Positions 7,548 through 15,164 of a DNA stretch of 20,702 nt are shown here, in pieces. The notes beneath the pieces are model-generated. The model ran no database searches, was not told where the DNA came from, and was given only the letters and a program-made list of their open reading frames with translations. How positions within the stretch are numbered: the first letter of the stretch is position 1; each line of letters opens with the position of its first letter. The DNA lies in the NCBI GenBank assembly GCA_039679375.1, contig JBDKVA010000184.1, positions 1-20,702 of the forward strand, read 5' to 3'. Position numbers and translations under genes: made by a program. This DNA is from JBDKVA01 sp039679375 (GTDB lineage Bacteria > Bacillota > Clostridia > Acetivibrionales > DTU013).

Positions 7548-8286
7548 GCAGATCGAGCAGTATATGCGAACGCTGAAGCTGGGCGGCATGGCGAAGGAGT
7601 GGCGCTCTGTGGAGTACACCGATACCGAGCAGTATGTGACCGACCTCCTGATGCTGGAGCTGCGGGAACGGGAAGCAAACCGGATTAACCGCATGGTGAA
7701 GACGGCGGGCTTCCAAGTGCTGAAAACGCTGGACGACTTCGTCTGGAAGCCTGAAATTGAGCTGCCAAACGGGCTGACACAGGCGTACATGGAGGACTTG
7801 AAGTTCCTCGCCCCCAAAGAAAACCTCATTTTTATGGGAGCTGTTGGCACCGGCAAGACGCATCTGGCAACAGCCATTGCTTTGAGAGCCTGCCAGGAAG
7901 GGCGGCGTGTCCGCTTCTTTACTGCGGCGTCCCTCGCCAACATCCTGCTGGAGAAGAACAGCCGGGGCACGCTGAACAGCTTTCTGGGCACGCTGAAAAA
8001 GGTGGAGCTCATTGTGATTGACGAGATTGGTTTCGTGCCGCTGCACAAGGATGCCGCCGAGCTGCTGTTCCAAGTGATTTCGGACTGCTACGAGCGCAAG
8101 AGCCTGATTATTACTTCCAATCTGGAGTTCTCCCAATGGAACACGGTCTTTGGTGACAACCGCCTGACCGCCGCCCTGATTGACCGCCTGATCCACCACT
8201 CTCACATTGTTATCTTCTCTGGCGAGAGCTACCGGCTGACACAATCCATACTGCGCCAGAAAGCGACGAAAGGAGTTGCCCGATGA
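7540..8286 (+). CDS. istB: IS21-family helper ATPase IstB
   Basis: A 248-aa AAA+ (DnaA/DnaC-like) ATPase that assembles on target DNA and stimulates IstA. Walker A is at 100-107 (GAVGTGKT), Walker B at 157-162 (LIVIDE), and a sensor-1-like ITSN at 191-194. The N-terminal 80 residues form the helical IstB region. I chose the ATG at 7540 because GGGAGGTG lies 6 nt upstream; an upstream in-frame GTG at 7531 overlaps that site. It overlaps istA by 8 nt and its stop overlaps the next ATG (ATGA), so three genes are coupled. Confidence 0.95.
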   Translation: MAEQIEQYMRTLKLGGMAKEWRSVEYTDTEQYVTDLLMLELREREANRINRMVKTAGFQVLKTLDDFVWKPEIELPNGLTQAYMEDLKFLAPKENLIFMGAVGTGKTHLATAIALRACQEGRRVRFFTAASLANILLEKNSRGTLNSFLGTLKKVELIVIDEIGFVPLHKDAAELLFQVISDCYERKSLIITSNLEFSQWNTVFGDNRLTAALIDRLIHHSHIVIFSGESYRLTQSILRQKATKGVAR

Positions 8287-8477
8287 CTACGACACGCTAT
8301 ACAGGTTTGGATATGACTGTGGAAGAAAAAGAACGACTCCGTGAATGGGTTAAGGCCGGAAACAGCGTCCACGACAATCCGTGGTGTATGGCTGGCGAAA
8401 ACGGCCGCCCGCTGGACTTCATTACCGCGTGGCGGGATATGCTCGATTTGAAAGAACAGCACGAAGCCGGCCTCTGA
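8283..8477 (+). CDS. Small third gene of the IS21 element
   Basis: A 64-aa protein starting at an ATG that overlaps the istB stop in ATGA, so translation is probably coupled. GGAG lies about 10 nt upstream inside istB. The sequence is acidic and helical at the start (MTVEEKERLREWVKAGNSV), followed by NPWCMAGENGRPLDFITAWR. It has no signal peptide or membrane segment. I recall similar short frames after istB in some Firmicutes IS21 elements, but know of no assigned function. It lies inside the right end of the IS, so it belongs to the element. It might be an accessory DNA-binding or regulatory protein; that is speculation. Confidence 0.65.
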   Translation: MTTTRYTGLDMTVEEKERLREWVKAGNSVHDNPWCMAGENGRPLDFITAWRDMLDLKEQHEAGL

Positions 8478-8527
8478 TGCCGAAATGAACGCAGGGGCCC
8501 GAATTCCGAAAGGGTCCCGAAAAGGCG

Positions 8528-8609
8528 CTCCGGAAGTTTAGCGTTGGGCCTCGCAAAAGGTCTCCAAAAATGCAGCGTTGGGTCCCCAGAAGTTGTGCAC
8601 CGGGCCTCG
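8528..8609 (+). repeat. Three degenerate end-motif copies at right end of IS21
   Basis: Related units begin at 8528 (CTCCGGAAGTTTAGCGTTGG), 8562 (CTCCAAAAATGCAGCGTTGG) and 8584 (CCCCAGAAGTTGTGCACCGG), each continuing into GGG(C/T)C(T/C)C. A fourth copy lies at the left end (5939-5958, CTCCAAAAGTTGTGCAGTCC). IS21 elements carry several such transposase-binding sites at their ends. The stretch from 8478 to 8666 holds no other gene that I can see. Confidence 0.6.
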
Positions 8610-8668
8610 CGCACTACAACTGAACAGGTGCTGAGGGTGCTAAACTTTTGGGGGCCCTTTTGCACAAC

Positions 8669-8707
8669 TTTTTACTTGACGAACACATGCTGTGCTTAGC
8701 GCAATGA
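8669..8707 (+). pseudogene. 3' remnant of a gene cut by the IS21 element
   Basis: Directly after the right IS end, an open frame reads FLLDEHMLCLAQ and stops at TGA (8705-8707), which overlaps the ATG of the next small frame as ATGA. Stop/start overlap is a mark of coupled genes, so this may be the C-terminal end of an interrupted gene. I could not find an in-frame N-terminal part on the left side of the IS. Too short to identify. Confidence 0.25.
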
Positions 8708-8817
8708 AAGAAATTGATGATGAAACAAGGAGATTTATGTTTCAGACCATACGTTCGCTATTTGTTCTAACCGTGAAGAGCATTGGAGAAACAATAAAGC
8801 CTGAAACTATTTCATAA
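8704..8817 (+). CDS. Short 37-codon frame after IS21, possible remnant
   Basis: An ATG-to-TAA frame encoding MKEIDDETRRFMFQTIRSLF followed by VLTVKSIGETIKPETIS. It starts inside the stop of the remnant frame before it (ATGA). The composition is plausible for a real helical protein, but I do not recognise it and there is no strong ribosome binding site. It ends only 18 nt before the convergent end of the ger operon. It may be a small gene of the mobile element or a degraded piece; the 8667-8835 gap is otherwise empty. Confidence 0.25.
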   Translation: MKEIDDETRRFMFQTIRSLFVLTVKSIGETIKPETIS

Positions 8818-8835
8818 CTGCTTGTTTGCTGATTT

Positions 8836-9045
8836 CTAATAGCTTATCCCCAAAGCCCTCAATGCACCATCCAACAGAAGCAGTACGCTTGGTACCTCTA
8901 CTTTGTTTTTCTGGAGAATCGCCAGCGTCAGCGCTGTTATAAATACTATGCTAAATGCGGCGATACCACTTTTTGTGTGTTGCCGTATTAAGGGTATCAA
9001 ATCTATTAATGCAATAAGGGCAAAGCCTGTCAATATCAATGCCAT
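8836..9045 (-). CDS. Small two-helix membrane protein of ger operon (D-subunit-like)
   Basis: A 69-aa protein with two hydrophobic segments (about 2-20 and 27-45) and a short polar link (RQHTKSG), ending in a third moderately hydrophobic stretch. GGGGGGTG lies 6 nt before the ATG, and only 3 nt separate it from the end of the germination permease gene, so it is the last gene of the ger operon. From established knowledge, Bacillus ger operons can carry tiny two-helix D subunits that tune receptor response; the size, layout and position fit such a protein. I do not recognise a closer family. Confidence 0.65.
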   Translation of the reverse strand: MALILTGFALIALIDLIPLIRQHTKSGIAAFSIVFITALTLAILQKNKVEVPSVLLLLDGALRALGISY

Positions 9046-9048
9046 GCG

Positions 9049-10170
9049 CTACACCCCCCGCTCTTTGGCCATTTCTTTAGATGTCTGAGGCAGCTTACGC
9101 AATTTGGCAATAAAAAAGGTCAAAAACGGTATCAAAATCTCAAACGGAGTCCAAAGAAAGGGGGTTACTTCCTGAGCGGACGCGGCATGTTCTATCAGAG
9201 AGGGGTACAGTGTGAGTCCGTAGGCGATTATCAGTGCGCCTGCCGCCAATGCGAGCTGCCGATATGCCTTTACTTTAAAAAACTGCGCAGTTGCGAGCAC
9301 CGATACATAATACAGAAAGGTGATCTTGAAAAACAGCAGCATAACGAGAATGACAGCAAATATAATTTCCATACGGCTCAATGCCATTCCCAGATTGACC
9401 AGACGCAGCATCACCAGGGTTGGGAGCGTGAACATGTCCAGCAAGTTCCCTAACACCCCGATATTCAGCAGCAATACAACCAGAGTTGTAATTCCACCGA
9501 GTCCAACCCCCAAGAACAGATACTTCGTGGCATCGCGGCGCGATAGTTTTACGTAGGGATGGATCATCAAAAACGTTACCAGTTCTCCGAACGGTATCGT
9601 GGAGATAATATGAATGCCTTGTACATATTTGCCGGCCGGCTGGTCGAACATGGGCAGGAAATTCTCAAACTTAATTTGGTTAAACATGAGTATGACACCA
9701 ATACTCAATAAAATAAACGTAATAACTGCAAACAAAGTGCTATATCTTGTAACCAGTATAATGCCATTACGAACCGCAAAGGCGGAAACCAGTACGCATA
9801 TGAGAACCAGCACTACGTTTGGAGTCTCCTGCATGATAGTTAGCTTTGTGAAATTTCCGAGATCCGTCAGGTTGAGCGAGGCCAGCGTGAAAAAAAACCA
9901 TATATAGGCTACCCCGATAACTTTACCCACGACCGGGCCGTACACCTCAACCAGAATCTGCAGCAGATTCTGTTCCGGAAACATAAGCATCAGAGTTCGG
10001 TACAACCATATAAGAGGCAGGCAGAGCACAGCGCCGAACAATAACACAAGCCACGAATCCTGGAGTGTAACGGCTGAAATAAAGGTGGTCAGCAGCGCTG
10101 AGGCTTGAATGAAGCAAGCCACCGAAAACATGAATTGAGTGCCCGAAATCTGTCCTTTATCAATCCTCAC
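9049..10170 (-). CDS. gerB: Spore germination permease, GerAB/GerKB type
   Basis: A 373-aa integral membrane protein with about ten hydrophobic segments, an APC-superfamily-like germination receptor B subunit that senses germinants in the inner spore membrane. The N-terminus (RIDKGQISGTQFMFSVACFI) is the usual GerAB start, where the GQ/QF motif begins the first helix. A GTG start at 10170 overlaps the stop of the C-subunit gene (GTGA), with GGAGGG upstream. The A-C-B order is common in clostridial gerK operons. The B subunit binds the amino acid or other germinant in the best-studied receptors; the ligand here cannot be told. Transcription by the forespore sigma factor is expected, but I could not find a convincing promoter. 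Confidence 0.92.
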   Translation of the reverse strand: MRIDKGQISGTQFMFSVACFIQASALLTTFISAVTLQDSWLVLLFGAVLCLPLIWLYRTLMLMFPEQNLLQILVEVYGPVVGKVIGVAYIWFFFTLASLNLTDLGNFTKLTIMQETPNVVLVLICVLVSAFAVRNGIILVTRYSTLFAVITFILLSIGVILMFNQIKFENFLPMFDQPAGKYVQGIHIISTIPFGELVTFLMIHPYVKLSRRDATKYLFLGVGLGGITTLVVLLLNIGVLGNLLDMFTLPTLVMLRLVNLGMALSRMEIIFAVILVMLLFFKITFLYYVSVLATAQFFKVKAYRQLALAAGALIIAYGLTLYPSLIEHAASAQEVTPFLWTPFEILIPFLTFFIAKLRKLPQTSKEMAKERGV

Positions 10171-11345
10171 GACTTGCTTCCCTCCATTTCCAGAGATTTT
10201 GCGATCTGCCCCGTTGCCGGTATATGCACCTTAACCTGAACGTCCAGTTCGATATCCGGAAAGAGTTCGTTCCAACGGTTTTTTAATTCTTTCCATTCCT
10301 TCGGATATTCACGGTGCACCGACGTTCCGATCCCATAGATATCCGCATTCAATGTCTGTGCGGTTTCAAATGTGCCAGTGATTTTCCGCCGGATTTCACT
10401 TTGAGCCAGGTCAACGAGATAGGGCATTAGATCCTTGGATGTCATTCCATTGAAACCGCGCAGTTCATCGATATTGAGCGTAGCGTCCACAGACAGCGTG
10501 ACCCGGACGCCACCGTCCGGCCGAAGAGTTACGTCTCTCTCTGTATCCAGATTGATGATTTGAAACACCGATCTGCCCAGGTCGCAGTCTGCCACGACCC
10601 CGCACTGTTCAACATTTCCCATTGCCCATATATAGCCCAATACTTCGTCGTTGTTTAAACGCCCGATCATTTTCCCGTCTTTGAACACTGCAAAGCCATT
10701 AAACTTTATTCCCTGTTTATTGTCCGTTTCTACCACTGCGACAATAGGCGCTACGGGTGAGGTCGTTCCGTCCCGCAGCCGGGATGCAAAATCCAGCATA
10801 CGAATCCTATAATACGGTGATACAGCGTATAGATCCTGCATTTCGTGCGCCAGGAACATACCGGAGATTTTTTCCTGATCCAGCTTTGCGGAAAGCACTT
10901 CATCCGCACGTCCATCGGTAATCATCACAAGGACCTCCATACGCGCCTCATGATCGCGCAGGAACAGGTCAATGTGGTCCTTGATACCCTGTTCGGCCAG
11001 CGCCGACCCCAGCAACAGCACCTGGTTGTGCTGCAGGAGCAAGGTGCGGCTGCTGTCCCGGTTAAATTCCATCAGTCCTTCCATCATTGTATAAGCGGTG
11101 GTTTTTAACTGAATGGTAGGGTCTTGCTGAGGGTTCGATTTATCTGAATTTGAGACATTTGACTTGGTCTTGCCGATTTGCAAAGAAATATCCAACTGCT
11201 CGGGATCATTTGCTTTGTCCAGTGCGATACCTGTGACGATGAAAAGCGTATCCAACTCATGGTTGTCCCAGCAACCTGATAATAACATCATAAGCACCGG
11301 TAGCAGCATAACAGCGGCAACCAGTTTTAACCGTTGTTTATTCAT
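10167..11345 (-). CDS. gerC: Spore germination lipoprotein, Ger(x)C family
   Basis: A 392-aa lipoprotein. The likely start is ATG at 11345, because a lipoprotein signal follows directly: MNKQRLK, a hydrophobic core, then lipobox LSGC with C25 and WDNHELD, a hallmark start of the mature GerC protein. GGTGGAG lies upstream. The mature domain (about 26-385) is the three-part Ger(x)C fold found in the C subunit of germination receptors on the outer face of the inner spore membrane. It overlaps the A-subunit gene by 8 nt and the B-subunit gene by 4 nt. Lipid attachment would need Lgt, encoded about 2 kb upstream. Confidence 0.92.
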   Translation of the reverse strand: MNKQRLKLVAAVMLLPVLMMLLSGCWDNHELDTLFIVTGIALDKANDPEQLDISLQIGKTKSNVSNSDKSNPQQDPTIQLKTTAYTMMEGLMEFNRDSSRTLLLQHNQVLLLGSALAEQGIKDHIDLFLRDHEARMEVLVMITDGRADEVLSAKLDQEKISGMFLAHEMQDLYAVSPYYRIRMLDFASRLRDGTTSPVAPIVAVVETDNKQGIKFNGFAVFKDGKMIGRLNNDEVLGYIWAMGNVEQCGVVADCDLGRSVFQIINLDTERDVTLRPDGGVRVTLSVDATLNIDELRGFNGMTSKDLMPYLVDLAQSEIRRKITGTFETAQTLNADIYGIGTSVHREYPKEWKELKNRWNELFPDIELDVQVKVHIPATGQIAKSLEMEGSKS

Positions 11346-12975
11346 GCCCCTCTCCACCTTCCGAATCGTCCTCATCCTGATGTGCGTAAGGCCTAAGGGG
11401 CGGAATAAAGAAACGACGACGTGTTATGTCTCCGCGCGCGATATCCCTTGGCCGTCGGACCATGGACCAAAGCGGCATCCGCACCACCGAGTCCTGTAGA
11501 TTGCTCGTCCAGGCGAAGCCATCAAAATAAGGTACGCCAAATGATGTCAGTGATCCGAGATGGAGCAGTACAGCCAGAAACCCCATTGACACACCGTAAA
11601 AGCCCACAAATGCGGCCAACACCATCATGATTACCCGCAGCAAGGATGCCGAATCGTTCTGATTGGGTACCAGAAAGCTGGCCACCGCCGTGATTGCCAC
11701 GAGGATTACCACAGGCGCGCCGACCAGGCCGGCCGATACGGCCGCGTCTCCCATAATCAAAGCCCCTACAATGCTGATTGCCTGTCCGACCGGGCGCGGC
11801 AGCCGGATTCCAGCCTCACGCAGAATTTCAAAGGCAAATAACATAATAAATATTTCTAAAAAAATCGGAAAGGGGGTTTCTTCACGTGCATTAGCGATGG
11901 TAAAAAGCAGTGTGGTGGGGATCAACTCCTGATGAAAGGCAGTCAGTGCGAGGTATATGGCTGGCGCGAATACCGTGATAAAATAGCCAAAGAAACGTGT
12001 TATCCGCATCATGCTGGCGTACAGCGGACGCGTATAGTAATCCTCGGTTGTCTGGAAGCTTTCAATAAACAACATCGGGACCGTCAGAACAAACGGCGTG
12101 CCGTCTACTACGACGGCAATACGGCCTTCAAGCAAACGGCCCGCCACCACGTCGGGCTTTTCACTGTACCCAACGGTGGCAAACGGAGAAAAGGGTGCGT
12201 CTTCAATATATTCCTCGATGTAGCCTGATTCCAGGATTGAGTCTACATCCAGATGGTCTATACGATGTTTTACTGTTTCCACCACTTTGGGGTCTGCCAC
12301 ACCGCTTAGGTACATCAGGCATATATCGGTCCGGGTTTTCCGTCCAACGGTCATATTGGCTACACAAAGCTGCCCGCTCTTAATCTTGCGTCTGATCAGT
12401 GCCGTGTTTGTGCGTAGATTTTCGGTAAATCCCTCGCGCGGGCCGCGTACCACTGTCTCGGATTGGGGCTCGGTAACGCTACGCTTGTCCCAGCCTTTTG
12501 TACTGATGACAAGTCCGACCGCACAGCCATCCAGAAGAACCGCCGTATCTCCTGTAAGGCATCCCGAGGTGAGTTCCGACAACAACGTAGCCTCCTTGAC
12601 GTCGCCGGCACACAATACCACCTGAGCAAGCACATCAGCCAGTCCCTGTTCGTCCGGGAGCGTTTTGCCGTCAGGCCTCCAGTTCATTATTGGACGCAGG
12701 ATTGCATTGGTCAAAGTGGGGTTATCCACCAGACCGTCAATAAATGCCAATACACCTGTGAATTTTCCGTCCGGCCCGAATCGGAATGGATGTACTTTTA
12801 AATCGCTGCTGCCGCTGAGCATTTCTTTCAGACAGTCCAAGTTCTTAGAGAGCTGCTTTTTTATTTTGTGTTCCTGTTTCGGCGCGTTATTATGATTTTC
12901 AACGGAATCATCGTGTACAGAATGCCTGCTGTTTTTTAAAAAACGTAATTTGCGAAGGATAAATTCCAGAAACAA
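11338..12975 (-). CDS. gerA: Spore germination protein A subunit (GerA family)
   Basis: A 545-aa germination receptor A subunit. A soluble N-terminal region (about 35-290, with LLDGCAVGLVISTKGWDKRSVTEP and VRGPREGFTENLRTN motifs typical of GerA proteins) is followed by a membrane domain of about 5-6 helices (about 315-495) and a charged C-terminus. I chose the TTG at 12975 because AAAGGAG ends 9 nt upstream; a longer frame from a TTG at 13008 lacks a ribosome binding site. First gene of the ger operon. A subunits probably form, with B, the ion channel that opens when germinants bind. The germinant is unknown. Confidence 0.92.
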   Translation of the reverse strand: MFLEFILRKLRFLKNSRHSVHDDSVENHNNAPKQEHKIKKQLSKNLDCLKEMLSGSSDLKVHPFRFGPDGKFTGVLAFIDGLVDNPTLTNAILRPIMNWRPDGKTLPDEQGLADVLAQVVLCAGDVKEATLLSELTSGCLTGDTAVLLDGCAVGLVISTKGWDKRSVTEPQSETVVRGPREGFTENLRTNTALIRRKIKSGQLCVANMTVGRKTRTDICLMYLSGVADPKVVETVKHRIDHLDVDSILESGYIEEYIEDAPFSPFATVGYSEKPDVVAGRLLEGRIAVVVDGTPFVLTVPMLFIESFQTTEDYYTRPLYASMMRITRFFGYFITVFAPAIYLALTAFHQELIPTTLLFTIANAREETPFPIFLEIFIMLFAFEILREAGIRLPRPVGQAISIVGALIMGDAAVSAGLVGAPVVILVAITAVASFLVPNQNDSASLLRVIMMVLAAFVGFYGVSMGFLAVLLHLGSLTSFGVPYFDGFAWTSNLQDSVVRMPLWSMVRRPRDIARGDITRRRFFIPPLRPYAHQDEDDSEGGEGHE

Positions 12976-13150
12976 TAAGATCAGCTCCTTTCTTGGATTA
13001 TTTTTCAAATTATTATTGCCAAATTATTCCCCGAATATATCACATTTTAAAAAATGGTTTTAAGTCAAGATATCCAGCCCCTTTGCGATTACCAAGTATT
13101 GGACTTTTACCGGTAAGCTGTCGCCCGGCTTCACTGGACACGCGCATAAT

Positions 13151-13182
13151 AAAACGGGTGTATCTTCGTTTGAAAATACACC
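13151..13182 (-). terminator. Rho-independent terminator after lgt
   Basis: On the minus strand, GGTGTATTTTC (13182-13172) pairs with GAAGATACACC (13167-13157) over 11 bp with one G-U pair and an AAAC loop, followed by CGTTTTATTA. It lies about 100 nt after the lgt stop, so it ends the 344-aa/ytvI/lgt operon before the ger operon. Apart from this, the 12976-13280 gap holds the ger ribosome binding site and presumably its promoter, which I could not place. Confidence 0.75.
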
Positions 13183-13280
13183 GTCATTTCTGTGAAAATC
13201 GGTTATTTTAAGTGTACAGTCATTCTTACTATCTTATTGCTGAGAGTGTTATCTCATGCTGTAAAAATGCGCTGAAAGAT

Positions 13281-14036
13281 TCATTCTTTGTTAGTCCAAG
13301 GCAGTTCTTTCATAAAAAACATCAGGCTGCCAATCACCAAAATTATTAGAGATATGAACTGAGATGTTGACAGAATCCCAATGCTGCCTCTGTAATCGTT
13401 TCTAAAGAATTCTATTATGAATCTTCCCATACTATAAAGAATGAGGTATAAAGCCCCGACCTTCCCCGTTTTTCGGTCTTTTCGTGCATATACTAACAAC
13501 ACGACAGCAATCAGGAAGTCACCTGCACTTGAAAACAACTGAGTTGGTATAAGCTTAACTCCATTGGGTGCAATAGGTGAGTTGTGAAATACAATACCAA
13601 TGGCGGAATCTGTTTCACGTCCATAGCAGCATCCGGCAAGAAAGCAGCCAATTCGTCCAAACCCCTGTGCCAGTGCTACGGATGGCACTGTCAAATCAAA
13701 GTATTGTAAAAAACTAACTCTTTTGAATTTACAATATATCATCGCTGCCAATATGCCGCCAATGATACCCCCATATAGTACAAAGCCGCTTCCGGATAAA
13801 ATGCGCATAGGGTCATTGAGAAACGCATTTATTTCGACTATACAATAAAGCAATTTTGCGCCAATAAATCCGAATACAAGGGATACAATTCCTAAACTAT
13901 ACACGAAATCCGCATCAAGGCCCTTTTTTTTTGCCCGTTTCCCCGCTATTACCAAGGCGCATAAGATGCCTATCCCTATCATTAGCCCGTAGCCGTGTAT
14001 TGATATAAAACCAATTTTAAATATTTCATTATACAT
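13281..14036 (-). CDS. lgt: Prolipoprotein diacylglyceryl transferase Lgt
   Basis: A 251-aa membrane enzyme that transfers diacylglycerol from phosphatidylglycerol to the lipobox cysteine of prolipoproteins, the first step of lipoprotein maturation. Family marks: HGYGLMIG at 14-21, VLYGGIIGG at 86-94, and the signature GRIGCFLAGCCYG at 127-139 with the essential arginine R128; a second conserved segment (SMGRFIIEFFR) lies at about 203-213. About seven hydrophobic segments. ATG with AAGGAGG about 10 nt upstream. It lies 15 nt after ytvI, in the same operon. A copy next to a germination lipoprotein operon fits a spore role, though it may also be the general Lgt. Confidence 0.95.
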   Translation of the reverse strand: MYNEIFKIGFISIHGYGLMIGIGILCALVIAGKRAKKKGLDADFVYSLGIVSLVFGFIGAKLLYCIVEINAFLNDPMRILSGSGFVLYGGIIGGILAAMIYCKFKRVSFLQYFDLTVPSVALAQGFGRIGCFLAGCCYGRETDSAIGIVFHNSPIAPNGVKLIPTQLFSSAGDFLIAVVLLVYARKDRKTGKVGALYLILYSMGRFIIEFFRNDYRGSIGILSTSQFISLIILVIGSLMFFMKELPWTNKE

Positions 14037-14051
14037 GCGATTATAGCCTCC

Positions 14052-15137
14052 TTAATGCGGATATTGCCCGAAAAAATGTATTTTGTCGTTATCATAAAGA
14101 TGTTTCACGATCACTACAGCAACGGGCAAAACAAAGAGGCCAATAAATCCAAAGATTTTTAATCCGACGTACATGCACATCAGCATGACAAGAGGATGCA
14201 GCCCTATTTGCTTTCCTACCAGTTTAGGCTCCAATATATTGCGGACTACGGTTATGACAAGGTATAGCGCCGCGAGCCCAACGGCAAACGGCATGTTGCC
14301 TTTTATAAGCTCAATGATGATCCATGGAACGACAACGCCGCCCGTACCAAGCACTGGCAGTAGGTCGATGACGGCGATCATCGCGGCCACGCCGATCGCC
14401 CCGTCCACCCTCAAAAGAGAAAGGCCCAAAGCAAGCTCGGCAAATGTTACGGACATTAAAATTGCATAAGCCTGTACGTATTTTAATCCGAGGCCGGTGG
14501 CAAAATCTTTCAGCTCAATTAAAAGATTCTGGTTTTTGGCCGGAAACAGCCTTGCGATATATCCGGTAATCTTATTGTAATCCATTGCAAAGAACAAAGA
14601 TGAAATGACAGCAAAGACGATTGATAAGAACAGGCCGGGCATGAAAGATACCGCGGACGATATGAATCCAATCGCTCCTGAGGAAATGTTTGAAACGACC
14701 GATCCTACTGATTGGGATAAGGAAGCCGCCACATCCTCAATCGCCTGAACCATCAGAGGATCGAGCCTCTCTATGAGTTTTTCCGCGTTTTCAAAGATCT
14801 CATATATCGCGGGTTCGATATTCGTCGAATACAGTTCAGGGAGCTTGGTTATGCCGTCTTGCAGCGCTATGATCAGCCTTACGCCGATCCAGGACAGGAA
14901 AAAGCCCGCCGCGCCGTAGGACAGCAGAATCAGAGCAACGGCGGCGGCTTTTTTATGAATATGCCATTTTTCGGACACGAAATTGATTACCGGCTTTAAC
15001 AGTAAAGCCACTATAAAGCCAATGATAAAAGGCATAAGCAAACCAAGAGCATATTTTATTGCAATATACCCAATGGCGATGATTAAGGCAAAATAAATGA
15101 CGTTGATAATGAAGTTCTTTCTTTTTTCCACTGTCAT
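14052..15137 (-). CDS. ytvI: YtvI-type sporulation integral membrane protein (AI-2E family)
   Basis: A 361-aa protein of the AI-2E transporter / PerM family. Two N-terminal helices (about 9-50), one at about 65-90, a soluble middle with amphipathic helices (about 95-160), and four or five helices in the C-terminal half, including the family motifs around LPVLGTGGVVVPW and ILEPKLVGKQIGLHPLV. Size and layout match YtvI, a membrane protein made in sporulating cells of Bacillus and clostridia with unknown transport substrate. I chose the ATG at 15137, which has AAGGAAG 8 nt upstream; an in-frame ATG at 15161 has none. It lies 28 nt after the cysteine-less radical SAM paralog and before lgt, in one operon. 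Confidence 0.82.
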   Translation of the reverse strand: MTVEKRKNFIINVIYFALIIAIGYIAIKYALGLLMPFIIGFIVALLLKPVINFVSEKWHIHKKAAAVALILLSYGAAGFFLSWIGVRLIIALQDGITKLPELYSTNIEPAIYEIFENAEKLIERLDPLMVQAIEDVAASLSQSVGSVVSNISSGAIGFISSAVSFMPGLFLSIVFAVISSLFFAMDYNKITGYIARLFPAKNQNLLIELKDFATGLGLKYVQAYAILMSVTFAELALGLSLLRVDGAIGVAAMIAVIDLLPVLGTGGVVVPWIIIELIKGNMPFAVGLAALYLVITVVRNILEPKLVGKQIGLHPLVMLMCMYVGLKIFGFIGLFVLPVAVVIVKHLYDNDKIHFFGQYPH

Positions 15138-15164
15138 AATCTTAACTTCCTTGTTGAACATGAT

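Larger units (their letters stand above)
5927..8666 (+). mobile_element. IS21-family insertion sequence, complete
   Basis: istA, istB and a third small gene lie between related inverted ends. The left end reads TGTGCGAAGGG from 5927; the right end, read inward on the minus strand from 8666, starts TGTGCAAAAGGG. The two ends match at 23 of 28 positions with one gap (5927-5954 against 8666-8638), and the element starts with TG and ends with CA as IS21 elements do. ACT precedes the left end and follows the right end, a possible but very short target duplication, so exact borders are uncertain by a few bases. Its genes are visibly richer in G+C than the recombinase genes beside it, consistent with a separate origin. 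Confidence 0.85.

Noticed and set aside
6850..8244. A long minus-strand open frame (464 codons) across istA and istB
   Set aside because: It runs antisense to two clearly identified genes with intact catalytic motifs, crosses their border, has low-complexity Arg/Gln/His-rich translation and no ribosome binding site. High G+C codon bias explains the open frame.
12976..13280. A forespore (sigma-G type) promoter before the ger operon
   Set aside because: Several GAATA/GGATA-like -35 pieces are present, but none has a CATnnTA-like -10 at the proper spacing. Expected from biology, not shown by the sequence.
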